Source: Gemmatimonadota bacterium (lineage in GTDB: Bacteria; Gemmatimonadota; Gemmatimonadetes; Longimicrobiales; Gaopeijiaceae). From it: a stretch of DNA of 64,000 nt. The notes under the pieces were generated by a model. It was not told the origin of the DNA. It did no database searches and was given only the letters and a program-made list of their open reading frames with translations. The stretch covers positions 248,001-312,000 of the forward strand of contig JADFSR010000001.1 in the NCBI GenBank assembly GCA_022560615.1. Reading direction: 5' to 3'. Within the stretch, counting starts at the first letter, position 1, and every line of letters begins with the position of its first letter. Shown one piece after another: positions 1 to 9,070 of this stretch. Made by a program: the position numbers and the translations under genes.

Positions 1-349
1 TCACGCGCGCGGGGTGGTGAGAGTGCAGCTCCACCTCATAGACCAAGATCGAGAACGCGATCCCTAGCGCGCCGAAAGCGCCCATATGGATCATGGTGAA
101 ATATGCGACCAGGTCGAGCCGGATCTCGGTGACGGCCTCCGGCGTCATCCCCAGGAACAAGACACTGCCCATGAGGGATGGAGTGTAGAACGGTTGGCCG
201 GCAACGGTGTCGACCAACAGAAAGAAGAGCCCCAGCACCGACCCGCCGATCGCCGCGGAATAGAACGCGTCATACAGTAGGTCCTCGAGCTTGGTGGGAC
301 CCTCTCTCTGTCCCTCTCGGCGCTCGTCATGGACAGCCGGGTTCTCCAT
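1..349 (-). CDS. Hypothetical membrane protein (3' end beyond window)
   Basis: A reading frame opens at an ATG with an AGGAG Shine-Dalgarno 8 nt upstream and runs off the left edge, giving 116 visible residues. An Arg/Glu-rich N-terminus (about 25 residues) is followed by at least three hydrophobic segments separated by short loops, so an integral membrane protein is likely. The frame lies downstream of ctaG in the same direction and may belong to the oxidase operon. I do not recognise the family, and the C-terminus cannot be seen. Confidence 0.6.
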   Translation of the reverse strand, partial: MENPAVHDERREGQREGPTKLEDLLYDAFYSAAIGGSVLGLFFLLVDTVAGQPFYTPSLMGSVLFLGMTPEAVTEIRLDLVAYFTMIHMGAFGALGIAFSILVYEVELHSHHPARV

Positions 350-513
350 CGCGGACGCTCCTTTGCGACGGTTCCCGGCCAGGCCCGGTACACCTGTCGG
401 GGACCTCGATATCGTAGCCTACTGCGCAGAGGGTGCGCCCCACAAGTGCAGGCGGCACCGGACGATCCCCGAGCGGGACGCGGGCGCGGCTCGACGCGCG
501 GCCGGGGGCCGGC

Positions 514-1329
514 TCAGGTAGCAGAAGCCTCTGCGGCGCTCTCCGAGTGCACCCATCGTTTGAAGACGACGACGACGCCCACGAACAGGATCCAGGCGGT
601 ACCGATCTTCATGATCGCGCCGCCGAACTGTTGATCGTTGAGGGCGTCACCACCAGGCGGCGGCGCCAACTCGTAGATCGAGTAGATCGGATGCTCGCTG
701 AAGATCATCATCGCGAACGGCGGACGAATCAGGAACGCGTTGAGCGCCAGGTAGGCGATCTTGCCGAGCGGGTGGAATCCGGGGCGATGGGGTACGGGCG
801 CGATGACCGGCCACCAGAAGATCAGCCCGCCCGCGAACCACGCGGCGTCCAGCAGGAACGAGCCCAACTGGGTGGGCATGAGGGAGTCGACCACGCCGGG
901 CCAGTGGGTGACCGTCATGACGATGTTGAAGATGAAGAATGCGCTCACGGGGCTCGTGACTTCCTCGAGCATGGAGAGCGTGCGCGGACGAGTCAGGAGG
1001 CCATCGTACGCCTTCGGCGGGAGTGAGAGCAGGAGCAACGCGGGCGCCGCGAGGCCCACGGCCAGGAACTGGATCATGTGCACGCTCGCGAGATAGCCGG
1101 CGCCGAGCGGGCCGAGCGGCCAATCCAGCGATGCCCACAGGAGAAATACGCCGAGCCCGAACGCCAACCGACGCCAGCGCGTGGTCCGGTCCGACTCCGG
1201 GTCAGCGGACGGACGCCGCACGAGACGACGATACGCCAGCACGAGCAGCACCACACCGACCCAGACGCCCAGCAGAGGCCGCCAGGTCCAGGTCCAAGGC
1301 TGCTGCTGCGCGAAGCACCACCACTGCAT
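514..1329 (-). CDS. ctaG: Cytochrome c oxidase assembly protein, CtaG (caa3) family
   Basis: This 271-residue, roughly seven-helix membrane protein resembles the caa3_CtaG family, which helps assemble the copper centre of haem-copper oxidases in the membrane. Seen in the sequence: a Trp-rich N-terminal segment, a long helix carrying the HMIQ sequence, a THWPG loop and a conserved C-terminal block with RPPFAMM. It starts 4 nt after the Sco1 gene stops, so the two assembly factors are co-transcribed at the end of the oxidase operon. This is the Bacillus-type CtaG, unrelated to the Cox11-type protein that shares the name. Confidence 0.85.
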   Translation of the reverse strand: MQWWCFAQQQPWTWTWRPLLGVWVGVVLLVLAYRRLVRRPSADPESDRTTRWRRLAFGLGVFLLWASLDWPLGPLGAGYLASVHMIQFLAVGLAAPALLLLSLPPKAYDGLLTRPRTLSMLEEVTSPVSAFFIFNIVMTVTHWPGVVDSLMPTQLGSFLLDAAWFAGGLIFWWPVIAPVPHRPGFHPLGKIAYLALNAFLIRPPFAMMIFSEHPIYSIYELAPPPGGDALNDQQFGGAIMKIGTAWILFVGVVVVFKRWVHSESAAEASAT

Positions 1330-1333
1330 CGCC

Positions 1334-1963
1334 TCAGAAACCTTCCACGAGCAGCGGCAGGTCGTGAGCCCAATCCGCCTGCCGCACGCCGAAAGGGTAC
1401 CGGACGTGGGCCAGCCCGTCCGGACCGAACGCCAGGACCGCGGCGGGGTGCCCGACCATCGGCTCCGAGCCGTGCTCCCCCGGGATGACGGCGACTCCGG
1501 GCAGCATCATCGACGACAGCGCGGCGTTGATATCGTCCAGAGACCCCCGAAGCCCGATGAAGGCCCGGTTGAAGTTGTCCAGCCACGAACGCAGTCTCTC
1601 GGGCGTGTCCCGCTCGGGATCCGTAGAGACGAAGACGACCTTGGTGCGATCGCGTACCTCGGGCGGCAGATCCCCGAATACAGCGCCCAGGTTCGCCATG
1701 TGGACCGGGCAGACGTCCGGACAGTGCGTGTAGCCGAAGAAGAGGAGCGTCAGGTACCCGTTGGTTTCCGCTCTCAGATCGAACGCTTCACCGTTCGTAT
1801 CGGTGAGCGTGAGGTCCGGCTTCGCGATCGGCGTGTCCATGACCCAACCCCGCAGCTCGCCCACATTGCCACCCTCCGCCGGCACGCCACACGCCGAGAC
1901 CGAGATGCCGACAAGCGTGACCAGGAGAAGGCTCCTCGCCTTCGCATCACTGCGACGTGACAT
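1334..1963 (-). CDS. SCO1/SenC copper chaperone lipoprotein
   Basis: This 209-residue thioredoxin-fold protein is predicted to deliver copper to the CuA site of oxidase subunit II. An N-terminal hydrophobic stretch ends in a lipobox with Cys25. The metal motif CPDVC places Cys81 and Cys85, and the distal ligand is His172 in GHPA; all three SCO copper ligands are therefore present. The gene overlaps the HmuY-like gene upstream by 17 nt and is followed 4 nt later by ctaG. Membrane-anchored, outward-facing location is inferred from the lipobox. Confidence 0.92.
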   Translation of the reverse strand: MSRRSDAKARSLLLVTLVGISVSACGVPAEGGNVGELRGWVMDTPIAKPDLTLTDTNGEAFDLRAETNGYLTLLFFGYTHCPDVCPVHMANLGAVFGDLPPEVRDRTKVVFVSTDPERDTPERLRSWLDNFNRAFIGLRGSLDDINAALSSMMLPGVAVIPGEHGSEPMVGHPAAVLAFGPDGLAHVRYPFGVRQADWAHDLPLLVEGF

Positions 1964-2615
1964 CGGTGCCTCCCCCTCCTTGATAGACGAACTCGAACGT
2001 CAGACAGCCTGCCTGCGGGCCCGGGCAATAGTACCCCAGGATCCGGAGCTTGGCGTACCGCCCGTCCGCTGTGCGGACGGCCCACACGGTGGGCCGTGGC
2101 TCCAGGATGTGGCTCGTCCAATTGTAGTTGTACCAACGCTCGATCGCCGCGTTCGTCGTATCGCCGGGTTGGGGCGAGCCGATGTATCCGGTCGACGGCA
2201 CCTCCGAGACCGAGTCGTATTCGACGCCGCCCAGCTCGAGCAAGCCGCCGTCACCCGCGAAGGCCCTTCCTCCGTTGGCAACGATCCTGTGTCGCAGAAA
2301 TGCGAGGTCCCAATCCATCGGGCCGGGGGCCTCGACCACCGAGGCACGAGAAAAGTCGAAAAAGCGCCAGCCCTCCTCCCCTGTCGCGTCTACGGTTACG
2401 GTGTCGGGCCCCAATGTGGCCGCGCCCACGTCGGTGGGAGCCGGCGTCGTGGCCACGAAGGTGGGGATGTTCCTGCGGCCCAGCGACGCCACGACGAACA
2501 GAACCGCTCCGAGCGCGAGAACGCCCACGAGCGCAAGAGTAACACGATCGTGGGCGAGAAACTCGAGACGCTTCACGGAGTCCGCGAGCGACCCGCCGCC
2601 CGGGTGTGAGAGCAC
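1947..2615 (-). CDS. HmuY-like membrane-anchored protein
   Basis: The GTG start overlaps the stop of the upstream small gene by one base (TAGTG), giving 222 residues; the open frame extends much further upstream but only as a shadow of other genes. One transmembrane helix lies near residues 22-42. It is followed by a beta-rich domain with a WRFFDFS strand and a DWDLAFLRHRI block leading to an NGG turn, the pattern I associate with HmuY-family haem-binding proteins. Placement inside an oxidase operon suggests handling of haem or another oxidase cofactor, but this is inference. The haem-ligand histidines of HmuY were not confirmed. Confidence 0.6.
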   Translation of the reverse strand: MLSHPGGGSLADSVKRLEFLAHDRVTLALVGVLALGAVLFVVASLGRRNIPTFVATTPAPTDVGAATLGPDTVTVDATGEEGWRFFDFSRASVVEAPGPMDWDLAFLRHRIVANGGRAFAGDGGLLELGGVEYDSVSEVPSTGYIGSPQPGDTTNAAIERWYNYNWTSHILEPRPTVWAVRTADGRYAKLRILGYYCPGPQAGCLTFEFVYQGGGGTDVTSQ

Positions 2616-2809
2616 TACTCGTCGTAGCCCAGGAATCGACCCAGATGTCTCAGGTACACAGCTAGCGCCAGCCCCAGGACGATGAAGACCGTTCCCTGGA
2701 TGAAGCCGCCGGCCCTGTCCGCGGCGGCGTTCAGCTCCCACGCACCGTAACCCAGGCAGAAGACGATCGCGGTCGTGATCAGGAAGCGGTGGAAGTGGAC
2801 GAGTGACAT
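2615..2809 (-). CDS. Small two-helix membrane protein of the oxidase operon
   Basis: A 64-residue protein with two hydrophobic helices (about residues 8-25 and 35-55) and a charged C-terminus. It lies 9 nt after the subunit IV gene and overlaps the HmuY-like gene by one base, so it is translated as part of the oxidase operon. It could be a small accessory oxidase subunit, but I do not recognise a family. Confidence 0.65.
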   Translation of the reverse strand: MSLVHFHRFLITTAIVFCLGYGAWELNAAADRAGGFIQGTVFIVLGLALAVYLRHLGRFLGYDE

Positions 2810-2818
2810 CGTTGAACG

Positions 2819-3094
2819 CTAGAACTCCCTGATCACCACGAGGACGAGGATGATCGCCAACGGAATCGGCGAGGCAGCCAAGATCCAGAGCCGCCTGGGC
2901 TCGAAGCGGAGGTGCATGAAGTAGAGCGCCACCAGATAGGCCTTCCAAAGAGCCATGAGGATCAGGCCCACCGCGAGCCAGACCTGGGGTAGGTCGGCGA
3001 ACATCGCGAACAGCACCTCAAGGACCGTGAGAACGGCGAGCACCACAAATACGAGCATGTACGGTGGAGCCTTGTGCTCTTCCCCGGTTGCCAT
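2819..3094 (-). CDS. ctaF: Cytochrome c oxidase subunit IV (prokaryotic)
   Basis: A 91-residue membrane protein with three helices. The last two are joined by the segment KAYLVALYFMHLRFEP, typical of the small fourth subunit of bacterial aa3/bo3-type oxidases, where it stabilises subunit I. It follows the subunit III gene after 36 nt and precedes the small two-helix gene. Length and helix count fit the family. Confidence 0.85.
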   Translation of the reverse strand: MATGEEHKAPPYMLVFVVLAVLTVLEVLFAMFADLPQVWLAVGLILMALWKAYLVALYFMHLRFEPRRLWILAASPIPLAIILVLVVIREF

Positions 3095-3130
3095 GCGCCC
3101 TCCTCTTGGGCTGAGCGGTCGACCTGACCG

Positions 3131-3778
3131 CTATATCAGATAAACGACCGTGAACAGGAGGATCCAGACCAGGTCCACGAAGTGCCAGTAGAGACCCATG
3201 ATCTCCACGCCGCCGAGATCGCCGGCGGTGTAGGCACCTTTGCGGGCGCGCCACAATGTGAAGCACAGGCAGAGTACTCCGATGGACACGTGTGCGCCGT
3301 GGAAGCCGGTCATCGTGTAGAAGGTGGCGCCGTAGAGCGGACCTCCGATCACCGCGCTCCCTTCGGCCGCCCCTCGAGCAATGGCGTGGTACGATTCGGC
3401 CATCGGCACGAAGCCCTCGCTGGACAGGATCGTGTACTCCACCGCCTGCACGCCGACGAAGAAGGCCCCGAGCAGGATCGTGCCGAGAAGCCACTTCTGC
3501 AGACCCTTCTGGTCTCCCTGCTCAATCGCCGCGAACGCCTTCACCATCGTGACGCTCGAGCAGATGAGCACGAAGGTGTTGAAGGCGGTGAGCGGTACGT
3601 TGAGCACGACCCCGGGCGCGGCGAAGGCCTCCGGGTGCGCGAAGCGCAGGATGATGTACGACCCGATCAGGCCGGTAAAGAACATGACCTCCGAGAGCAG
3701 GAACACCCACATCCCGAGCTTGAGGTGGTAGACCTTCATTCCGGCCATGGGGGCCCGGTCAGCGGTCATCGTCGTCAT
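3131..3778 (-). CDS. ctaE: Cytochrome c oxidase subunit III
   Basis: This 215-residue protein has five hydrophobic helices and the subunit III hallmarks MWVFLLSEVMFF, TGFHGAHV and YWHFVDLVWI. Subunit III stabilises the catalytic core and may help proton uptake; it binds no metal. Its start overlaps the subunit I stop by 4 nt (ATGA), indicating translational coupling. Length fits the shorter five-helix bacterial form. Confidence 0.93.
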   Translation of the reverse strand: MTTMTADRAPMAGMKVYHLKLGMWVFLLSEVMFFTGLIGSYIILRFAHPEAFAAPGVVLNVPLTAFNTFVLICSSVTMVKAFAAIEQGDQKGLQKWLLGTILLGAFFVGVQAVEYTILSSEGFVPMAESYHAIARGAAEGSAVIGGPLYGATFYTMTGFHGAHVSIGVLCLCFTLWRARKGAYTAGDLGGVEIMGLYWHFVDLVWILLFTVVYLI

Positions 3779-5592
3779 ACCTCAGCTCCCTCCGGAGTCG
3801 GGGTAGGTTCGGGAACACCTCTCGACGGGCCGGGACCCTCGCGGGGGGGCGTCGTCTGCGGCAGGAAGTCGTCGTCGGATTCGGGTGAGCTGTACTCGTA
3901 CGGACCGCGGTAGACCGTCGGCATCCGCGCAAAATTCCCGTGCGGCGGCGGCGACGGAACCGACCACTCGAGCGTGTTGGAATTCCAGGGGTTGTCGCCC
4001 GCCTTCTTGCCCTTGAAGATGCTCCAGAAGAAGTTGATGACGAAGAGCACCTGCGTCGCGATCAGCGCGAACGCGAAGACCGAAATGAACTGGTTCATCG
4101 GTTCAAGCTCCTGCAGGAACTCGTACTGCCTGAAGTCGTAGATCCGCCGCATCATCCCCTGCAGTCCCAAGTTGTGCATGGGGAAGAAGACGAGGTTGTA
4201 GAAGATGAACGACATGACCCAGTGCACCTTGCCCAGCGGCTCGTTCATCATCCGTCCGAACATCTTCGGGAACCAAAAGGTGATTCCGGCGAAGATCGCG
4301 AACAGGCTACCGCCGAAGAGCACGTAGTGGAGGTGCGCGACGATGAAGTAGGTGTCGTGGATGTAGACATCCACCGGCGTCGAGGCCATGAAGATCCCGG
4401 ACAGTCCGCCGATGATGAACATCGACACGAAGGAGAGCGCGTGCAGCATCGGCACATCGAAGTGGATGTCGGCCTTCCACAACGTCCCGAGCCAGTTGAA
4501 CGTCTTGATCGCCGACGGAACCGCGATCGCCATGGTCGAGATCATGAACGAGGTGCCCAGCAGCGGGTTCATGCCGCTCTGGAACATGTGGTGTCCCCAT
4601 ACGATCCAGCCCAGGAACCCGATGCTGATCAGCGCGAGCACCATCGAGTGATATCCGAAGATGGGCTTACGAGCCCGGTTCGAGAGCACCTCGGACGTGA
4701 TCCCCATCGCGGGTAGGATGAGGATGTAGACCTCAGGGTGCCCGAAGAACCAGAAGAGGTGCTGCCACAGTAGCGGCTCACCGCCCACATCGGCCCGGAA
4801 GAACCCGGTCCCGATGGTCTGATCGAACAGGAGCATGATCAGCGCGCCCGCCAGGATCGGAATCGCCAACAGGACGAGCACCGCCGTGACGAAAAGCGAC
4901 CACGTCGCCAGAGGAATACGAAACCAGGTCATGCCCGGCGCGCGCAGGTTGATGACGGTGGTGATGTAGTTCACGGCTCCAACGAGCGACGAGAAGCCAA
5001 GAATCGTCAGGCTCACGAGCCAGAGCTGTTGCCCGAGGTATACCCCAGTCCATTCGCCCGACGTGCTCAGCGGCGCGTATGCCGTCCAGCCAGCACCGGC
5101 AGCACCTCCCTCGACCCAGAAGCTCGCGAGCATGAGCATGCCTGCGGGGACCGCGAGCCAGAATGACGCCATGTTCAGGCGCGGGAAAGCCATGTCCTCG
5201 GCGCCGATCTGCAGCGGGATGAGGAGGTTGCCGAAGAGCCCCACCAGCAGCGGCATGATCGCGAAGAAGATCATGATCGTGCCGTGCATCGTCACCAGGG
5301 AGTTGTAGAACTCTGGCAGCATGATCGCGCCATCCGGCGTCGGCGCCATCATCGCGTCCGGCAGGATCCCGCCACCCGGCATCGGCTGGCCCGGGAAGCC
5401 GAGCTGCCAACGCATCATGCTCGCGAGCGCACCACCGACCACGAGGAAGAAGAGGCTCAGGAACATGAACTGCTTCGCGATCATCTTGTGGTCGGTGGCG
5501 AAGACGTATCGGCGAATCCAGGGGATCTCGTGGTGGTCGTGCTGCCCACCAGCGACGATCGCGCCCGCGATCTCTTGTTCGGTCGTGCTCAT
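3775..5592 (-). CDS. ctaD: Cytochrome c oxidase subunit I (aa3-type haem-copper oxidase)
   Basis: A 605-residue catalytic subunit that reduces O2 to water and pumps protons across the inner membrane. About twelve helices are visible. Haem and CuB ligands can be placed in TMHGTIM (low-spin haem His), HPEVYILILP (CuB His and Tyr), WGHHMF (two CuB His) and AHLHYV (haem a3 and haem a His). The Glu-less or Glu-bearing state of the D-channel was not resolved by eye. A Pro-rich C-terminal tail of about 60 residues follows the last helix. The gene lies between subunits II and III, as in canonical cta operons. Confidence 0.96.
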   Translation of the reverse strand: MSTTEQEIAGAIVAGGQHDHHEIPWIRRYVFATDHKMIAKQFMFLSLFFLVVGGALASMMRWQLGFPGQPMPGGGILPDAMMAPTPDGAIMLPEFYNSLVTMHGTIMIFFAIMPLLVGLFGNLLIPLQIGAEDMAFPRLNMASFWLAVPAGMLMLASFWVEGGAAGAGWTAYAPLSTSGEWTGVYLGQQLWLVSLTILGFSSLVGAVNYITTVINLRAPGMTWFRIPLATWSLFVTAVLVLLAIPILAGALIMLLFDQTIGTGFFRADVGGEPLLWQHLFWFFGHPEVYILILPAMGITSEVLSNRARKPIFGYHSMVLALISIGFLGWIVWGHHMFQSGMNPLLGTSFMISTMAIAVPSAIKTFNWLGTLWKADIHFDVPMLHALSFVSMFIIGGLSGIFMASTPVDVYIHDTYFIVAHLHYVLFGGSLFAIFAGITFWFPKMFGRMMNEPLGKVHWVMSFIFYNLVFFPMHNLGLQGMMRRIYDFRQYEFLQELEPMNQFISVFAFALIATQVLFVINFFWSIFKGKKAGDNPWNSNTLEWSVPSPPPHGNFARMPTVYRGPYEYSSPESDDDFLPQTTPPREGPGPSRGVPEPTPTPEGAEV

Positions 5593-5663
5593 GTGGCCTT
5601 CCGGTCAAAACCGTTTTTCGTGTGACGTTGGTTCCCCATGTGGACGCTCCACCATGGCCGCGG

Positions 5664-6332
5664 TTAGGGGCGCTGCTGCGCCTGGGCGGTTGCCCAAGCC
5701 TGAAAGTCTGCCGCCGTGTGGATCGTGAGCGTCCCGCTCATGGTGTAGTGACCAATTCCGCACAGCTCGGCACAGCCGATCGTGTAGTCACCGGTCGCGG
5801 TCGCTTCGAACCAGACCGCGATGTCCCTGCCCGGAATGGCATCCTGCTTCACGCGCATCTCGGGCAGGAATAGTGAATGCAGCACATCCTCGGCGCGGAG
5901 GTGGATCCACACGGGCCGATCGACCGGGGCATGGATCTGATTCCGGACCACGAAGTCGTCGGCAGTCCCGAGGGCGCCGTCGGGCCCGGGGTAGGTCACG
6001 TTCCACTCGAACTGCTTGGCGGTCACGATGATCTCCATCGAGCCGGGCGGAACCTCGGATTTCATCCGGTCCCACACGCCTTTGCTCGCGATGCCGATCC
6101 CGAGACAGATAACGAGTGTACCCAAGGTCCACACAAGCTCTAACTTGTTGCTCCCGTGGTCGTACGTGGCCTTTCGCCCTTCCTTGTGGCGATACCTGAC
6201 GAGGAAGTAGATGAGCGCACTCTCCGTGAGGACGAAGATGACGCCGGTGATCCACAGGATGACGTAGTAGATCCTGTCGACGTCGTCCGAGAACGTCGAG
6301 AAGGCTTCCGGGAGCATCCAGCTCCAATTCAT
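5664..6332 (-). CDS. ctaC: Cytochrome c oxidase subunit II (CuA)
   Basis: A 222-residue subunit that takes electrons from cytochrome c. Two N-terminal helices (about residues 22-45 and 65-85) anchor an outward cupredoxin domain. The full CuA set is visible: His152, Cys187, Glu189 (backbone), Cys191, His195 and Met198. There is no CXXCH motif, so this is not the caa3 form with fused cytochrome c; the separate c cytochromes upstream may be the donors. It starts the oxidase operon after a 46-nt gap from the cupredoxin lipoprotein gene. Confidence 0.95.
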   Translation of the reverse strand: MNWSWMLPEAFSTFSDDVDRIYYVILWITGVIFVLTESALIYFLVRYRHKEGRKATYDHGSNKLELVWTLGTLVICLGIGIASKGVWDRMKSEVPPGSMEIIVTAKQFEWNVTYPGPDGALGTADDFVVRNQIHAPVDRPVWIHLRAEDVLHSLFLPEMRVKQDAIPGRDIAVWFEATATGDYTIGCAELCGIGHYTMSGTLTIHTAADFQAWATAQAQQRP

Positions 6333-6378
6333 AGTTGTCTCCGGCCGTGAGGCTCAGGACCTACCCGTCCGAAATCCC

Positions 6379-7242
6379 CTACTGAGGGTCCACCGTCCGG
6401 TGGCCCTGGGGATGCATCAGGTCGATCGGCTCGCCGAGCGGAACATGAGCCGCTGACATGTCCGAGTTGAACTCGAACGAGAGCTCGGCGGTCTCGCCCG
6501 TCACGACCGTGATGCTCTGGGTGATGGTCCCGTACATCTCGTGCCATGCCTCGACCACGTAGTCGCCGGGTGGCAGCCCTTGCAACGAGACCGATCCGTC
6601 CGTACCGGTGACCGCGAAGTACGGATGGTCCACGACGCCGATGTAAGCCGACATCCAGCCGTGCACGTTGCAGATCAACGGCACCATGATCTCGGCCGTC
6701 GCGAACGAGCGGTTCGTCTCCATGACGACCGGCTGACTCACGTTGAACGGCCGGTTCTCGGTCGGCGACGCGTTGATGTTGTGCAGGATCCCGTCGCTGT
6801 TGACTATGGTGTAGTCCTGCCCTGTCTGCACGCCGAGGACGTGGGGCGTGTACATGCAGCCGTCCTGGTCCAAGGCCACCCGCTCGGTGGGCGTCGGGAA
6901 GTCCATGCCCTCGAGGCCTTCCTTCACGTACACGAAGACGTTCGCGAGGCCACCGCCGTCGCCCACGATCACGGTCTCTGCCGTCGGAGTCATCGCATGC
7001 TTCGACGCGCAGACCGCCTCGTCGGACATGTCGATCTCGGCCATGGCCGGAGCCATGCCGGAGAAGGTGACCATGCCCGACGCGTGCCCGACCGTAGCCG
7101 GGTCGACGGGGGACGCCGCCGGCGCCGACTCACCTCCGGCGGAGGCGCCCGAGCCACCACCCTCATCCCCTCCACATCCCGCCACCGCCAACAGCGCGGT
7201 GACGAAGGCGACGCGCCCGGTCTTCCAAACTCTCTCAATCAT
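6379..7242 (-). CDS. Cupredoxin-like lipoprotein with carboxypeptidase-type regulatory domain
   Basis: I chose the ATG with GGAGG 4-5 nt upstream; it overlaps the preceding gene's stop by 8 nt and gives 287 residues. A lipobox places Cys23, followed by a Gly/Ser-rich linker. A cupredoxin-like region then shows a plausible type 1 copper set: His154 (LHN), Cys191, His194 and Met197 (CNVHGWM). Residues about 206-265 look like a carboxypeptidase regulatory (Ig-like) domain. Its place between the c cytochromes and the aa3 oxidase suggests an electron carrier between the two. That role is inference. Confidence 0.75.
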   Translation of the reverse strand: MIERVWKTGRVAFVTALLAVAGCGGDEGGGSGASAGGESAPAASPVDPATVGHASGMVTFSGMAPAMAEIDMSDEAVCASKHAMTPTAETVIVGDGGGLANVFVYVKEGLEGMDFPTPTERVALDQDGCMYTPHVLGVQTGQDYTIVNSDGILHNINASPTENRPFNVSQPVVMETNRSFATAEIMVPLICNVHGWMSAYIGVVDHPYFAVTGTDGSVSLQGLPPGDYVVEAWHEMYGTITQSITVVTGETAELSFEFNSDMSAAHVPLGEPIDLMHPQGHRTVDPQ

Positions 7243-9070
7243 GCTGCCTCCGTACGTCATTAGGTCGTGTGTGTATCCATGTCCCGATCATAGCGCTGAG
7301 GCCGGCGATCGCCAGGAACCCCGCGATGACCGTCCACCAGACGCCCAGGTCCGAATGTCCGGCGTCCCAACCGGCGCTGGCACTCCGGTAGGCTGCGAAC
7401 GCCATCCCGAGCCAAGCGACGCCCACGCCCATCCCGAAAGCCAGTTCAACGGACTTCGTCAACCTGAACCTTGGCAGTCGCCTTGTTATTCCGGCGCTCG
7501 CTCCACTCGCCTCCCACTGCGCTTGCCGGATCACAAGCAAACCGAACAAGAGCGTGAGCACCAGAGCGATCGGGGGCGCCACGTAGACCGACATCGGGGT
7601 CGGTTGCTCGAGGAACAGGAAGTACCACGTGCTCACCGCCCCCTGGTTTCCACTTTCGCCGTTGTCCCCATCCCACGCTTGGAACGCCACCGGCACCGTC
7701 TGGCCCACGGGGAAGACGAGATCCTCGGCCCCACCGGTGTCGAGCGACCTCACGAAGAGGACCCTCCACTCGCCGTCGGAGTGTTCCGCCTCTGCCCTCA
7801 CGTGCTGTTCACCGTCGGGCTGAGGAACCGCGGTGCCCATGCCGCGCGCGATGCTCTCCAACGCGTCCGGAACGTCGCTCCGCCACGTCCAGGTGTTCGT
7901 CGGTCGGCGCGTGTCTCCCTGGAGGAAGTACGGACGCTCCATGCCGTCCGACAGCGTCACCGGGAACTGGACGACGAGCTGGTCGGGCGCTCCCGAAGCC
8001 GTCGCCGCGCCCTCATCGCCCGGCCCCATGGTCTCGATCATCCGCTGCCCGAAGTCCGCCCAATCCGGGTCGGGGCTCGCGGACGGATCGGTCCACGAGA
8101 CGAGCAAGGCCAGCTCCTGTCCGTCGTGTAGGGCCTGGACCCACACGCCGCGGACGCGGGGGTTGAACCAGCGCGGCTTCACCACGATCTGGCCCACGAG
8201 AGGCACGTAGATGGCCTCTACCGCCTGCCAAGCCTCATCGCTCAGGGTCTCAGGAACGGTGCCGCCGATGATTCGCTTGGCCGAGACGACCTCGCGCACC
8301 TCGGGGAACTCCTCGGGTGACAGGCTGCGCACGTAGTGGGCGATGCCCCACAGGTCGTCGTCCGTGATCACATCGGCGATCTCGGAGAACGCCGGCATCG
8401 GCGTGCCGTCGAGACCCGTGCGCAGAACCCGGTAGATCTCCTCCACCGAGCCGCCACCGTTGAACGTCCAGTTCGCGGTCAGGTCGGCCGCGAAGATCGG
8501 GAAGCCGGCGTCGTCGCTCAGCGTCGCTGCCGACTCCCCGTCGCCACGGCCCTCCTGGCCGTGACAGCGCCAGCACTCGACGATGGTCTCGTAGACCTCC
8601 CGGCCACGAGCGATCGCCTCGTCCGTGCCGCGGGTAGCGCGGCTGAATTCGAGTTTTGCCGGCGCTTCGCCTTGGAAAAAGCGCGAGAAGGTCTTGAGAT
8701 AATCGACCAGGGCGAGGCGCTCGCCCTGGGTGAGCACGTCCTCCCAGCCCGGCATCGCGGTACCGGGCATGCCCTGGTCGATCACCTTGAGCATGTCGGC
8801 GTCGGTGGGCAGCTCGCCGGTAGCGGTGGTCCGAACCTGGTAGAGCGCGAGCGTGAAGTCCCGAGGTCGCGGCAGCATCGTGTTGGCCGCCGGGCCGTTT
8901 CCGGTGCCGTCCTCACCGTGGCAGCCCGCACACCATTCTACGTATACGCCCTCGCCGTCCACTTGAGCCGCGACAGTCGCGGGCACGAGCGGGACCGCCA
9001 CGAGCGCGAGTGCCAGGGACGCGGCCGCGAGACGCGCATCACACAACAACGGCAGCGCGAGGCGCATCAT
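7235..9070 (-). CDS. Dihaem cytochrome c fused to ethylbenzene-dehydrogenase-type haem domain
   Basis: A 611-residue protein with a signal peptide (about 1-35) and two cytochrome c domains with CAGCH (Cys47-His51) and CWRCH (Cys166-His170); Met106 in TAMPGW and a TPMPAF segment are candidate distal ligands. Residues about 270-500 resemble the EB_dh family, the haem b gamma-subunit fold of ethylbenzene/DMSO-type reductases. Three C-terminal helices (from about residue 505) anchor it. It overlaps the next cytochrome gene by 4 nt. No molybdopterin subunit is nearby, so the EB_dh domain has no obvious usual partner here. Confidence 0.8.
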   Translation of the reverse strand: MMRLALPLLCDARLAAASLALALVAVPLVPATVAAQVDGEGVYVEWCAGCHGEDGTGNGPAANTMLPRPRDFTLALYQVRTTATGELPTDADMLKVIDQGMPGTAMPGWEDVLTQGERLALVDYLKTFSRFFQGEAPAKLEFSRATRGTDEAIARGREVYETIVECWRCHGQEGRGDGESAATLSDDAGFPIFAADLTANWTFNGGGSVEEIYRVLRTGLDGTPMPAFSEIADVITDDDLWGIAHYVRSLSPEEFPEVREVVSAKRIIGGTVPETLSDEAWQAVEAIYVPLVGQIVVKPRWFNPRVRGVWVQALHDGQELALLVSWTDPSASPDPDWADFGQRMIETMGPGDEGAATASGAPDQLVVQFPVTLSDGMERPYFLQGDTRRPTNTWTWRSDVPDALESIARGMGTAVPQPDGEQHVRAEAEHSDGEWRVLFVRSLDTGGAEDLVFPVGQTVPVAFQAWDGDNGESGNQGAVSTWYFLFLEQPTPMSVYVAPPIALVLTLLFGLLVIRQAQWEASGASAGITRRLPRFRLTKSVELAFGMGVGVAWLGMAFAAYRSASAGWDAGHSDLGVWWTVIAGFLAIAGLSAMIGTWIHTRPNDVRRQHD

